Part shown: piece after piece, positions 1-11,405 of the stretch
How the letters are laid out: every line of letters begins with the position of its first letter
Numbering within the stretch: the stretch's first letter is position 1
Origin: Meconema thalassinum
Taxonomy: Eukaryota; Arthropoda; Insecta; Orthoptera; Tettigoniidae
DNA: 64,000 bases
Assembly: GCA_946902985.2 (NCBI GenBank)
Contig: OX336388.2
Coordinates: forward strand, 370,065,387 to 370,129,386
Direction of reading: 5' to 3'
The notes under the pieces: model-generated
What the model was told of the DNA's origin: nothing
Database searches by the model: none
The model's input: the letters and a program-made list of their open reading frames with translations, nothing else
Translations under genes and position numbers: made by a program

Positions 1-159
1 CATTTGAGACATTTGCTTTCAGCATCCGTCTAGGGTACAGGTCTCTGTTTGCGAGCACGTCGCCTCCATGTTCCCCTATTAACAGTTAGCACTTTGGCCT
101 ACTCTGTTTCTACACCTCTCACTTTGAAATCGTTCAAAGCACGTAACTTACTGCATATA

Positions 160-527
160 CAATGCTGTGCAAAATTTAAAGACGAGATAGATGAAGCCAC
201 TTAACATATCGAGAACTCCTGGTCAGCATGGGAACACGTAGCAGAGCATGCATCGCCGTCCGTGGTGATCACACACCCTTTTAAGAACTATGTCCCTTCA
301 TTTTTGATGTCCAGGGGACCATCATGGGTTGCAGGGACTTACGTGTAATGTATTGTCTCTGTATAAAAGTAGCATTTCTGTTGAGTCACATCGAATATTT
401 CCTTTCAGTTGCCTTCCGTACCTTACTGTAGCAGGTATTCCCATGTATGGTTTGAGGTTCAACGAGCTCTGTTACTCTCAGTGATACAACATGCGAATAT
501 TAGTCCCTTAAATTTTGCACAGCAGTG
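160..527. mobile_element. Short TIR element (MITE-like), 368 bp
   Basis: The ends are an imperfect inverted repeat of about 25 bp. The left end has TGCTGTGCAAAATTTAA at about 164-180, and its reverse complement appears at about 508-524. No open frame of note lies between them, so this looks like a non-autonomous, Tc1/mariner-style MITE. The left flank ends in TA but the right flank does not clearly do so, and the target-site duplication is therefore unproven. The family assignment is inference from terminal structure only. Confidence 0.5.
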
Positions 528-972
528 CACCTTAATTGAATTGGTTCTAAGTGAGAGGTATCTGTAATAATATACATAATAGTTACCTAATGTAGCCTAT
601 ATCTTTTGAGACTGTTCCGTGTGGGTTGTTTCCACTGCATCTAGAATGAAAAGTGGAATTACACAGAGTGTTTCAGAAGGAAGAGTAAATATTTTAGGAG
701 GTGGTAGTATAGATGAATTGCAATAAAAAGTTCCATATAACATGTTTCTCATTTGTACTGCGTACAGAGATACAGCTGGTAGTATTTAACCCAAACAAAT
801 GTAAAGCCAAGGCAAATGAGGACTTTCAAAGTTTCAAAAATTCCATCACCAATGCATTTTGCACTTCTCACCCCCGTGTAGCTCTTCGGAGGGTGTCTTG
901 TCGTTCTTTGAGGAGGGCTACACTATGCATAATCCGAACGACCATCTCTGCTCTTGTGTTAACGATTTCCTT

Positions 973-1670
973 TTAGACTTCGCTTTTCAGCCATCCCCAC
1001 AGGCAAACATCCAAAAGGGTAAGGCCCGGGGACCTTGGTGGCCAAGAAACGAGCCCATATCTCTCTATCCATTTTCCGGGGAATGTTAGGTTTAAATGGT
1101 GTATCACCAGACGACTAGAATGTGCAGGAGCCTCATCATGCTGGAACAACATACGCATTCTTGTAGCCAAAGGAATCTCTTCCAATAATGCTGGAAGTTC
1201 ATTTCCAAGAAAGTGTAGATAATGGGGTCCTGTTAGACGATGCGGTAACACAACAGGCCCAATCAACTGATTGTCAATCAACCCACACCACACATTTACA
1301 GAGAAGCGTTCCTGAAAACGTTTGTCCACAATGATATGTGGGTTTTCTTCTGACCATGATCATTACGAATGTTATTGATGCCGTCACAAGTGAACGTGGC
1401 TTCATCAGTGAAGACTACATATGGAATTACTTGGCGATTTGCACGTATCCAACGACAAAATTCCAATCGACTATCTGCATCTCCTGCTCGAAGGTGTTGA
1501 ACGGGCTGGTAATGACACGGATGCAAACCGTGCGTACGTAATGTACGCCATACTCGTGCACACTGAACACCGATACGTGCAGAAAGTCCACGCGTATCAA
1601 CACACGAAACGACAACTGCTTCGGTTTCATAACAACGTCTGTATCTCTGTACGCAATACAAATGGGACAC
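973..1670 (-). pseudogene. Mariner/IS630-type transposase relic, frameshifted
   Basis: Two overlapping minus-strand frames, 1296-1670 (N-terminal part) and 973-1329 (C-terminal part), together read as a DDE/D transposase of the mariner/IS630 superfamily. The first catalytic region is FTDEATF, the second FQHDEAPAHSS, and the C-terminus has WPPRSPGLTLLD followed by LWGWLKSEV. The third acidic position, normally Asp in an SPDL motif, is Gly here. A frameshift lies in the 1296-1329 overlap. The protein would normally cut and paste the element between its TIRs; this copy looks catalytically dead. The presumed start is close to a HINE-like insertion that begins at 1688, inside the element's right TIR. 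Confidence 0.75.
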
Positions 1671-2016
1671 TTGTTATATGGTTTTTTAGCCTACGTTTCG
1701 CATTTTGTAAAAATGAGGAAAAAGTAGACTTATGAGATCGATCAGGGAAAATGAGTGTCTGTCTGTCCTTCTGTCTGGCTGTGTGTGTGTTCCCCCCTAT
1801 CAACTCCTAAACGGCTGTAGCAATCGAACCCAAATTTGGTATGAGTAAAGATCTCTATCTGAATATCTCAATGCCGTATTTGAAAATGATGTCAATGCTA
1901 CCAACTGCTGAATAATCGCAATTGAAATTTCAGCTCCATGTTGTATATCTTGGAAGGTATGCATAGGAGCTATACCAAAATTGGCACACGTATTGTACCC
2001 ATGTGAGTAATTTCCA

Positions 2017-5000
2017 TGGAAAACATGCTTCTGCCTCCAGCCAGCATCAGTCCTCAGACGTGTACCGTTCACCCACTGAGCAGTTGCATATTTTTGATCT
2101 GAGGCTAAAAGGTATCAACTCTAAAATAATAAAGCACAACTCTACTCTAAAGACTTTAATTGAGCTCTAAATCATGGCTTCGCACAAACAAAAACACAAT
2201 CCCAACAATATAACACAAAACAATGCAAAATTATTCCTTCAATCCACTAATATTCGCACTTTATCCTTGCAAATCCAAATGATTATTCATTCATTCACCA
2301 TGAGATTAACATAAAATTCATTCTCAAGTGCGCTGATGCACTGGCAAATTCCACATATAACTGTACTTACAATCGTATGTCACCTATTGTGACCCCTTTA
2401 ATTTCACAAACTAATTATTTATACTCAACACCTCCTAATTTACATTATGCGTACAATTGTGTTCTGTATCTCTTTTCCCACCAAAATGCTCTACCATGCA
2501 TTAACCAATTTATGGGTTGCACCTCATATTTACTTGCAACTCCACCGTTACTCATAATTATACCCCTTTCTGCATTTCCACTGTTATGCAGTTCCCCTTT
2601 ATGTAGTTCCACTTTCTACAGTTCCACTGTATGTCGTCATGAGTTCAATTTCAAAGATTCCGTTACCGCTGTGTCGGACGGTATTCTATGCTACCCTTGC
2701 GTGGGCATAGCCTATGGCACCTAGTGTCCACCTTCAGAAAGAGGTGACAACGTCAGTATAAAAATGCAACTTTCAACAACTGATAAGTTTGCTAAGTATT
2801 AAGTTATCAGAATGATCCTTAATTATCCATGTGTTTCAAACCACACAAATTCATTATACAATACAACAACGATTCTTTTATTACAAACAGGGTTTCAAAG
2901 ACTTTCTACTCTAAATGTCAACCTCCAAGGGTCGTTTAAAATCTCTCCTTCGGCCCTTCCTGTATATAATGGGTCTGAGTCGGGCGGTAACAAAACACTT
3001 GCTCCGTCCTTCACTATGTTTCCTCTTCCTTTATCTCCGAGCAGTAGCATATGGCTTTAAATACAATAGTGATGTCTCATTGGCCTGCATATCCCATATG
3101 ATTTAACTAAACTGTATGCAAGATAGGGTATGGAATTGTTTAAGCATTTATTCCTAACCTTAGGATATTAATAGCTGGCCTCAACTGGTCCATTTACATT
3201 ATATGAAGGAACGAGATTCATCATACACCTGTGGAATTGGGCTAGCCGGCATCTTGTTAAATGACACGGTCGGGCACATCCTGCCGTAAAAAATTCACTT
3301 CCAGGAGCTGAATTTATTCAATAGCTAGTTCTCGGTCGATATCAGGTGTCATGCAGAGGTTTCCATTGTTATCCTCCCATACACCACTGGATTCGAACCC
3401 GGAACATTTTATATCAATCTTCAGAGCTAGGGTTTTCCTTTCCACTAAATATGCTCTGGCAAATAATACATATCTCTGTACGCCCTTGGCTATACGAGAT
3501 TTCACACGTCTATCAGATTACCTGGCCCCCATGATCATGGTGATATGATCCCGTCCTATAATTAGTAAGATAAAATCTATCAATTACTCTTACAAGCTTA
3601 TTCATCAAGCTGCGAATTAAATTCTCTATTAAACCCTTCCAGTTCCTAGATTCTTGCATACTTATTTCCATTATCATAATATACTCTGATATTAAATTCC
3701 TTTACTTAGCCCAACACGTATAATACTACCGCTTGGATACACAAATATTCCAATTAGCATATAACTTGCTTACAACCGTTATTCCCTGATGTGTATTCAT
3801 TTATTCTATTTATTATTATTATTATTATTACTGACATACATTACCATAACCTTCACAACGTAACCGTATTCAATAACCGAACATCCGTGTTCGTTACGTT
3901 AACTTTTTATAAAACTCAATTGCCATTTTTACATTAGTGGTAACGATTTATCCACTCAATTATGTACAAAGACATCTCAACTTGACTAAAATCAACACAA
4001 CATTAATATCTCGAGGTTCTGCCTCCTAAAATTGACTCTTATTGGCATATTCTATAAATTTTGAAATCACTCAACATACAGTGGACTATAATTACTACAA
4101 AATCATGGTTTTTGGGTACTCACATTGGTTAATCAGGTGGCTCCGACCACGCATTTCTTCCAGTAATGCCCGCCATAATTTGCAAATTAGCAAGGCATTC
4201 TTACACTTTCCACACACATTTTACATAATTTTTGCCTTACAAAACACACGGCACTCTGCTTCTCCATGTCGAAGCTGTTGCTTCCTTATTCACACGACAC
4301 GTTATATCACTTGTTACACTATTAATTTTAAATATATTTTAAATGATCATCACTAAAATCACACGATCACTATGTACATTTCTTTAATGGTTGACTTTTC
4401 CTTGCAGAATATCAGAAATGCAGACACTGAAGATCCATCCTTCGCTGCTATCCGCATCTCGTTCAAAAGTCTCGATTCTCTGCCTAAGGATTCCTAGCGG
4501 TCCCTCAATCTGTCTATCAATTTCTATCCTTAGATAAGTTTCCTGATCTCGCATTAATATGCTTGCACATCGTCCTGATCATTAATTACAGTGGTATCCC
4601 TGCGAAATTTCATCACTTGCATAACAAAGTTTAACTCTGCGCAATCCGACATCCTATTATATGTCTAACCAATCGCTTATATACTGCGCTCATCCATTGT
4701 ACATTGTACTTGTACAATTACCACTTACAATTGTCCTACCTTGTACATCATACGGTACATTTCCTGCGTACTCAATAAAAATCATTCGTGATGCCGACTA
4801 TAAAAGTATGGCACGACTGTCCTTATTAATTGTTCTTAATAATGCCTTACTGCATGGCTGTTATGTGCTGCAATAAAACTGTTAAAGTCCGCGCGCCCCC
4901 TTCCTGAGCTCGGGTGACGTGCCCTCTGCACTCAAGTACGGTTCAACTGACTACATTAATCGTTATTAATTAAGGCCTTATTGCATGGCTCTTATGTTGA

Positions 5001-5965
5001 TGCACTTAACATACTGAAGTCCGAGCGTCCCTTTCCTGGACCCCGGTAACGTGCGCTTCGCACTAGACTGCGGTTGAGCTGACCCCGACTGTCCTTTCCA
5101 CACCCTTATATCCGTTTGGAGAGAAAAAGTAGACCGAAAATTTCCCTGCAGCGTCCTTTCCTCTCTCCGCCTGTTTCTGGTCTTGAAATAACGTTTTTAT
5201 TGTTCATTTTTCCTCGCTGATCACAGATCCGTCTGTGTGCTCGAAGATCGATCGTCCAATTAATTAATATTAATTGCCTTTGCCAGCGCTTCCCCACGCG
5301 GCGTCATCGGTACATCCCCGAAGACATGGTCAGATCCTGTCGCTAACCTCAGTTTTACTGTGTTATTGCGCGTTACATTAAATCTGCCTCGATTTCAATG
5401 TTTAACGGCTTGATAATTAGCCTCCCGGCTATTCATTTACATAGGTGCAATCCTCATGTCTCTGCGTTAATCCAATCACGAGTAATCATTAAATTACTCT
5501 GGTATCTTCTCATCCCCTTGGCCTTTTCATTCTGTAACGGGGAGTAACTTGCCCATATATTACCGTCCTGACCTGCTCCAGACGGCATAAGTAGGTCACA
5601 GTGACTGACATGGCTCCACGAAACCACGCCTGAATTCTAGAGCCATTTACAAACTGTCAAAAGTTCGAACTCTCTGCGCTAAGTCCAGAATTGTATGCAC
5701 ACTACAGCCCAATACCGCAGTATTCTGTATCTTATTTCCTGAATTATATTAACAAATAATGTCATAATTTGTTCATATCGCAACAGTGATTTAATGTGTA
5801 TTTTCTCTAGGGGTTTTTGTAGCTTAAACTCCCTCAAAGGATCTTGTGTTCGTTCCTTGCTGGTATCTCTAGTCTGTACACATTTATCTCAGAGATCCAC
5901 GTTCGACACCAGTCAGCCTAACACCGTTGGGTTCAGTATAGACAGTAATATTTCTGTTTAAGTTA
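2017..5965. other. Unrecognised 3.9 kb insert inside HINE-like copy A
   Basis: The HINE-like sequence stops at about 2016 and resumes at about 5966, judged against copies at 23.5-24.9 kb and 56.0-57.4 kb, so the intervening DNA is a later insertion. It is AT-rich and pyrimidine-biased on the plus strand. It has no recognisable protein motif longer than about 100 residues and no matching LTR or TIR at its edges that I can see. It contains a degenerate direct repeat (4828-5089) and a box-B-like GGTTCGAATCCAG on the minus strand near 3390-3402. Its identity is unknown; a decayed non-autonomous element or several fused fragments would fit. Confidence 0.5.
4828..5089. repeat. Degenerate direct repeat, 2 x ~130 bp
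   Basis: Two adjacent blocks share TGCATGGCT, GAAGTCCG/AAAGTCCG, CCTTCCTG/CCTTTCCTGG, GTGACGTGC/GTAACGTGC and CTGACTACA/CTGACCCC landmarks in the same order. The period is about 130 bp. No coding potential is apparent. Confidence 0.5.
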
Positions 5966-7089
5966 CATGAGGCCATACATGAAAGTGTTGCCAAAATGAT
6001 TCTAAGCCTGCTGATAGGTCCAATGTTTAAATGAATATAACTTTCATACTATCAATTGGTTTTCAACCAAATTTCGTATGTACTATGAGTAGATAGACAG
6101 ATATGACTGAGCGTAATCTTAAGGGCCACCAGGGATGCCAACTGTTAATAAATTCCCTCTCTATTGTCTTTATCCAAATACCAATATTTCAGAAAGTATG
6201 CAAGCCGACAGCTTTAAACTATGCACACGTATAGTACCTGACATTCTAGATTAATTTGGAGTAACTAATGGACCTCCGTACTACTAACATGATTCTAAGC
6301 CTGCTGATAAGACCAATTGTAAATACATGTATACTATCCATTGGATTTCAACCAAATTTCGTATGTGCTATGTGTACTATAACAGATATGACTATGCGTA
6401 TTCGTAAGAGCAATCAGGGCTGCCAACTGTTAATAAATGCTGTCTCTATTTTTTTACCCTAATATCCATATATCAGAAAGTATTCAAGCCAACAGCTCTA
6501 AATTTTGCACACGTTTAGTACCTTACATTCTAGATTAATTTGGAGTAACTAATATACGTCAGTGCTTCCAACATGATTCTAAGCCTGCTGATTGGTCCAA
6601 TTTTAAAATACAGGTAACTTCTATACAAATAAATGTATTTCATCCAAAATTGGCACTACAATAGATCATAATAGTTCAGATTATTTCTGACCAACACATG
6701 CATGACATTGTTGCCAACATGATTTTACTTGCGCTCATAGGTCCAATGTCTAACTATATGCAACGTCCATGCTATCCATTGGACTTCAACCAAATGTTGT
6801 ATTCTGTACCTCAATAGATGGAACTAAGAATATATTTAGTCACCAGGGCTGCCAACTCTAGTGCTCTATTAGGATACATTATGCCAGTTATATTTCGAAC
6901 TAATTAGAAATTTCGATATTACCAACTTAATTTCGTCATTATTCTAGATAGGTATGTATAAATTGGCTTGAATCTTAAATTTTAAGAAAAGTAGGCTCTT
7001 TAGTTCGTCACGGAACTACTTGTTTTAAATTGCAATTCGTCTATACTACCACCTCCTAAAATATTTATTGTTCCTCCTGAAACACCCTG

Positions 7090-7489
7090 TATAAACCAAA
7101 GTACAATACAATAAAATGCAACCTGTACGTGAACTGATTACACATTATTGTTTGTCCTGAGATTTGAGAGGCCATCAAACGTAGTCTATTGCACATGTAT
7201 GATGAAACTCTAGCCGAGTGCAAGCATGAAAATCATCTCCCTGGGTTATGTTTTTGTCGTAAATTCTTGTCGTGAATCCGTGCCAGGACGGCTAATACTC
7301 AACCAACCAAGAGCCACCCTCGGAGAGCCTTTATTAATCCACATGGAATTACCCTCTCTGCAGGACACAAACCACCCATGTAATAAAACTCGCTCATTCT
7401 TACCCACTTCCCCTTCCTACTCGTTCTTGCAGTATATGGTCAGAAGTCTAGTCCTAGGGAAGAAACATGCACCGTATGTTATGGAAATG
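7090..7489. other. Anonymous segment, nothing recognised
   Basis: Flanking DNA to the right of the mariner-family element. Frames are short and have no recognisable motifs. Confidence 0.4.
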
Positions 7490-7640
7490 TCAAGCTGTTT
7501 GACTCTCACCAAGATAAACTAAGTTCAATTCCCGATGTGTGATTTTCAAGTTGAAATATCACGTCATAAAATAAAACTAAAAGTAAAAAAGAGGTCCCGT
7601 GGCTCATGATCCAAAGATAACCGGTCACGAAAAACTACAA
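7490..7640 (+). mobile_element. tRNA-derived SINE (family S5) with pyrimidine tail
   Basis: A box-B-like AGTTCAATTCCCGATG is followed by a body ending GAGGTCCCGTGGCTCATGA and GGTCACGAAAAACTACAAG, then CTTCC-type repeats. The same order of landmarks occurs at 54645-54808, where a box B reading GGTTCGATTCCCGG is better preserved. The 5' end (box A) is lost or diverged. The pyrimidine tail here continues into the long tract that follows. Confidence 0.55.
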
Positions 7641-8590
7641 GATTCCTTCCTTTCTTTCCTTAACTTTCCCTTCCCCTTCCTTTCCTTTCGTTTCGTTCCC
7701 CTTCCTTTCCTTCCCTTCCCTTCCCTTTCCTTTCATTCCCTTTCCTTTCGTTCCCTTTCCTTTCCTTTCGTTTCGTTTCCCTTCCTTTCCTTCCCTTCCC
7801 TTCCCATTCCTTTCGTCCCCTTCCCTTCCCTTTCCTTTCCTTCCCTTTCCTTTCGTCCCCTTCCCTTCCCTTTCCTTTCATTCCCTTTCCTTTCCTTTCG
7901 TCCCCTTCCCTTCACTTTCCTTTCATTCCCTTCCTTTCCTTCCCTTCCCTTTCCTTTCGTCCCCTTCCCTTCCCTTTCCTTTCATTCCCTTTCCTTCCCT
8001 TTCCTTCCCTTTCCTTCCCCTCCCTTTCCTTTCGTTCCCTTTCCTTCCCTTTCCTTTCGTTCCCTTTCCTTCCCTTTCCTTTCCTTTCCTCTCCTTCCCT
8101 TTCCTTTCCTTTCCTTCCCTTCCCTTTCCTTTCATTCCCTTTTCTTCCCTTTCCTTCCCTTCCCTTTCCTTTCGTTCCCTTCCCTTTCCTTTCGTTCCCT
8201 TTCCTTTCCTTCCCTTCTCTTTCCTTCCCTTCCCTTTCCTTTCGTTTCCTTTCCCTTCCTTCCCTTTCCTTCCCTTCCCTTTCGTTTCGCCACCTTTCCC
8301 TTCCTTCCCTTTCCTTCCCCTCCCTTTCGTTTCGCCTCCTTTCCCTTCCTTCCCTTTCCTTCCCCTCCCTTTCGTTTCGCCTCCTTTCCCTTCCTTCTCT
8401 TTCCTTCCCCTCCCTTTCGTTTCGTTTCTTTTCCTTTCCTTCCCTTCCCTTCCCTTCCCTTTCCTTTTCTTTCATTTTGTTTCCTTTCCTTTCCTTCCCT
8501 TTCCTTACCCTCCCTTTCCTTTCGTTCCCTTTCGTTCCCTTTCCTTTCCTTCCCTTCCGTTCCCTCCCCTTTCCCCTTCCTTCCTTCGTA
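7641..8590 (+). repeat. ~950 bp polypyrimidine tract (TTCCC/TTTCC/TTTCG variants)
   Basis: Almost every base on the plus strand is C or T, with occasional G in TTTCG and rare A in TTTCATTCCC. Local super-repeats such as TTTCGTTTCGCCTCC recur near 8281-8420. Long apparent frames on both strands (Phe/Pro/Ser-rich and Glu/Gly/Lys-rich) are artefacts of composition. The tract starts where a SINE tail would sit, so it is probably an expanded tail. Such mirror-rich purine/pyrimidine DNA can form triplex (H-DNA), which is inference. Confidence 0.9.
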
Positions 8591-8755
8591 CGGCGGGTAA
8601 TGACAGAGTATGTATGGTTTCTCTTCATTTAATACCCTGAAGCATACACGTGTGCGACTGAACGACTGAACAGTATAACAGGCAAGAGGAAGTACGGAGA
8701 TTGAAGAATCAAATCCAGCACTGCCAGAGGCCATTCTGAGGATGGATGTTTGCTT

Positions 8756-9056
8756 TTTTGATTATTTTAGGGGCCACTACATCGTGGTCATACAGCCCCT
8801 TGTAGTTTTGTATGTGCGTCGAATTTGTGTGATAAATAATTGTGTTATTGTCATGGGTGTACTAGTGTGTGTATTTGTAAATTAGGGATGGTATTGGGAA
8901 CGAGACAGCCGTGGCCTTCACTTAGGAACCATTTGCCTAGAGTAGGAGTGGGAAATCACGGAAAACCACTTCCTGGCTGGCTGTGGCTGAGGTGGGGCAT
9001 CGTACCCTCCTCAGTTTTGCCTCACGAGACACCAGCCTTACATCAGAACTTTTTTT
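8756..9056 (-). mobile_element. SINE family S2 copy, minus strand, truncated
   Basis: Read on the plus strand it has the 3' module in reverse (TTTTAGGGGCCACTACATCG, a TGTGTTATTGT stretch, CTAGTGTGTGTATTTG). It then shows the family body seen at 13.1 and 63.3 kb (TTTGCCTAGAGTAGGAGTGG, ACGGAAAACCAC, CCTCACGAG). It ends at a T run before the tRNA-like head of the family, so this copy is 5'-truncated. Confidence 0.6.
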
Positions 9057-9147
9057 TTTGTTTGCATAGCCAGCAATTGAACATGGATCTCCGAGGCGAG
9101 GCGACAGCAACTAGGTGTGTTGTATTTCCCTGGGTTTATCCATACTA

Positions 9148-9312
9148 CAGTTAGGCGAATGTGGAGATGCTATCTTATTTCAAGTCCCGAGGCTCGAACC
9201 CCAATCATGTTGTGAAAATTTGACACCCTGGTGTCTGGTCGGATCCACAAAAAACTCTCCCAAAGGTTATGTGGGTAGAGACATTAAAAACACGACTACC
9301 GGCACCCTATAA
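9148..9312 (+). mobile_element. Possible tRNA-derived SINE fragment
   Basis: GTTAGGCGAATGTGGAGATG resembles a degenerate A-box region and GAGGCTCGAACCCC a B box. A short non-coding body ending in an ACATTAAAAACACGACTACC-like tail follows. There is only one copy in the window, so the family status is weak. Confidence 0.3.
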
Positions 9313-9592
9313 TGTGATGTACGAAGCCAGGTGAGGATTGAGGTATTTTGCCATTACTTTCTTCACTGAGCCAGTGCAGCAGCAATGAACCTATCACTAG
9401 TGTTGTCACCTTGCAGTAACTGAAATTAACTGAAAGTAACTAAATGTTCCCCTAAATTCCCTAAAATTGCCCTTAATAAAGTACGATTATTTATGAAAAT
9501 ACAGTAGTGCATTGGTTAAAATTAATTAGAAGTTCCATCATTAGCATTTTAGTATACTACGTAATGTGTTGCCTGGACAAAAAAAGAAAAAA
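9313..9592. other. Anonymous AT-rich segment
   Basis: No motif, repeat or coding signal recognised between the SINE-like sequence and HINE-like copy B. Confidence 0.4.
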
Positions 9593-10711
9593 CAAGAAGT
9601 TCCGTGATGAACTAAAGAGCCTACTTTTCTTAAAATTTAAGATTCATGCCAATTATTAATCTATATGGATCTATCGAGAATAATGACGAAATTAAGTTGG
9701 TAATATCGAAATTTCTAATTACTTCGAAATACTGTATACCTGACATAATGTAGCCTAATAGAGAACTAAATTTGGCAGCCCTGGTGACTAAATATATTCT
9801 TAGGCTAGTTCCTCTCTTAAGGTACAGAATACAAAATTTGGTTGAAGTCCAATGGATAGCATGGACGTTACATGCAGTTAAACATTGGATCTAACAGCGC
9901 ACGTAAAATCATGTTGGCAACAATGAGATACATGTATTGGTCAGAAATAATCTGATATAATATGATTTATTGTTGTGTCAATTTTGAATGAAATCCGTTA
10001 GTTAGTATAGAAGTTACATGCATTTTAAAATTGGACCTCTCAGCAGGCTTAGAATCATGTTAGTAGCACTGACGTATATAAGTTACTCCAAATTAATATA
10101 AAATGTCAGGTACTATACGTGTGCATAGTTTAAAGCTGTCGGCCTGCATACTTTCTGATATATGGGTATTTGGATAAAAAAATTGAGAGCATTTATTAAC
10201 AGTTGGCAGCCCTGGTGGCTCTTAAGAATACGCTCAGTGATATCTGTTTATGTACACATAGCACATACGAAATTTGGTAGAAATCCAATTGATAGTGTAG
10301 AAGTTATATGCATTTAAAATTTGGACCTATCAGCAGGTTTATAATCATTTTGGCAACAATGCGGTGTATGGCCTCCTGGAAATTAGACTGCAATATTACT
10401 ATCTATACGTGTGTCAATTTTGAAATAGCTTCCATTCATACCTTCCAAGATATCCAGCATGGAGCTCAAATTTCAATTGCGATTTTTCAGCAGTTGGTAG
10501 CACTGACATAATTTTAAATGTGGCCGTGAGATATCCAGGTATATATCTTTACTCCTAACAAATTTTGTTTCAATTGCTGCAACCGTTAGGTGTTGATAGG
10601 GGGGGGGGGGGGGCACAGACAGACAGACAGACAGAAGGGCAGGCAGACACACATTTGCCTGATTACATAAGTCTACTTTTCCTCATTTTTGCAAAATGTG
10701 AAAAGTAGGCT
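9593..10711 (-). mobile_element. HINE-like modular element, copy B (dimer-deleted)
   Basis: Minus orientation. The 3' hairpin end lies at 9593-9625 (CAAGAAGTTCCGTGATGAAC) and the 5' end GAAAAGTAGGCT at 10700-10711. Monomer anchors (GTTGG, the reverse of CCAAC, or close variants) lie at 9771, 9913, 10059, 10202, 10349 and 10493, spaced 142-147 bp. It has six monomers instead of eight: the pair corresponding to about 292 bp in copies C and D is absent. A G run and CAGA microsatellite occupy 10598-10640. No coding capacity. Confidence 0.68.
10598..10640 (+). repeat. Poly-G plus (CAGA)n microsatellite
   Basis: A run of about 17 G is followed by repeated CAGA units, inside the 5' region of HINE-like copy B. 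Equivalent simple repeats occupy the same position in copies C, D and E. Confidence 0.9.
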
Positions 10712-10789
10712 AAAAATACGAGCCTTACAGTAGTCACATACGATGTGTAACATGTGTCATGTTATCCCTTGTTAACAGTGAACTAATTG

Positions 10790-11405
10790 TAAAACTGCAG
10801 TGCGAAATCCTGACCGGTTTTCAGCAAATATGATATAATGAATATTTTCACACCAAATAAGGACAACTTGAAGATGATTTATTGTACGAATATCTTTAAT
10901 GGGGCCTCCATACCTTCAACTAAACCGTATGCGATGTACATTCCACATGGCCGACTATGTGTCTGCCGGGAGAACAGTGAACTCTGTTGGTCATTGAAAT
11001 AACTACTTGTGAAATTGCAGTGCCAAATCTTGACTGGTTTTCAGCAAATATGATATAATGAATATTTTCACACCAAACAACGACAACTTGAGGATGATTT
11101 ATTGTAGGAAGAATATCATTTATGGGGCCTCCAAACCTTGAAGTAATTTTGTATACGATATAGATTCCACATAGCCACATGGCCGACAGTACCTCGAGTG
11201 CTTACATTAAATAAGAATACAGCAAAAGTATGAAGATTTAATAAATCATAACTGTTCTCAGCAAATATGATATAATAAATATTTTCACACCAAAGAACGA
11301 CAATTTGAAAACGATTTATTGTAGGAATATCTTTAATGGGGCCTCCAAACCTTGATGTAAACTGTATGCGAAATACATTCCACATAGCCACATGGCCGTC
11401 AGTAC
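10790..11405. repeat. Direct tandem repeat, 3 x ~220 bp
   Basis: The landmark TGATATAATGAATATTTTCA (or a close variant) occurs at 10831, 11051 and 11268, giving periods of about 220 and 217 bp. Each unit also carries TTTTCAGCAAATA (or a close variant) before it and GGGGCCTCCA plus an ACATTCCACATGGCC-like end after it. Small frames on the minus strand repeat with the units and are not credible genes. Confidence 0.8.

Larger units (their letters stand above)
1688..7022 (+). mobile_element. HINE-like modular element, copy A (interrupted)
   Basis: It begins with AGCCTACGTTTCGC at 1688 and ends with a terminal GTAGGCTC (about 6990), a 6-bp-stem hairpin TAGTTC-GTCACG-GAACTA and CTTG at 7022. After the start come a GTCT/GT-rich tract and a conserved module reading CAACTCCTAAACGGCTG. 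The interior is made of monomers anchored by CCAAC at about 1901, 5991, 6138, 6284, 6423, 6568, 6714 and 6852, spaced about 146 bp apart once the 2017-5965 insert is removed. Both flanks are T runs, as in the other copies. I infer a non-autonomous Helentron/Helitron relative from subterminal inverted repeats, 3' hairpin and TT insertion preference. There is no coding capacity. Confidence 0.65.
664..7089 (-). mobile_element. Mariner-family DNA transposon, split by a nested insertion
   Basis: The outer ends are inverted copies. CAGAGTGTTTCAGAAGG at 664-680 pairs with the reverse complement of 7073-7089 (CAGGGTGTTTCAGGAGG). The inverted similarity continues inward for about 110 bp on the left (664 to about 776). 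On the right it is interrupted at 7023-7030 and resumes at about 1635-1687, on the other side of a large insertion. Removing 1688-7022 leaves an element of about 1.1 kb containing a transposase relic on the minus strand. Long TIRs reaching the first codons of the transposase are visible in the sequence. A TA duplication is not clear at the flanks. Confidence 0.72.

Noticed and set aside
2377..2724. 115-residue frame in the 3.9 kb insert as a small gene
   Set aside because: Cys/Ser/Leu/Tyr-rich reading of pyrimidine-biased DNA, with no start context, signal or domain that can be supported.
7599..8600. Long open frames (333 aa plus strand, up to 238 aa minus strand) in the polypyrimidine tract
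   Set aside because: They follow directly from stop-poor simple-repeat composition; several overlapping frames are open on both strands at once and none has a domain.
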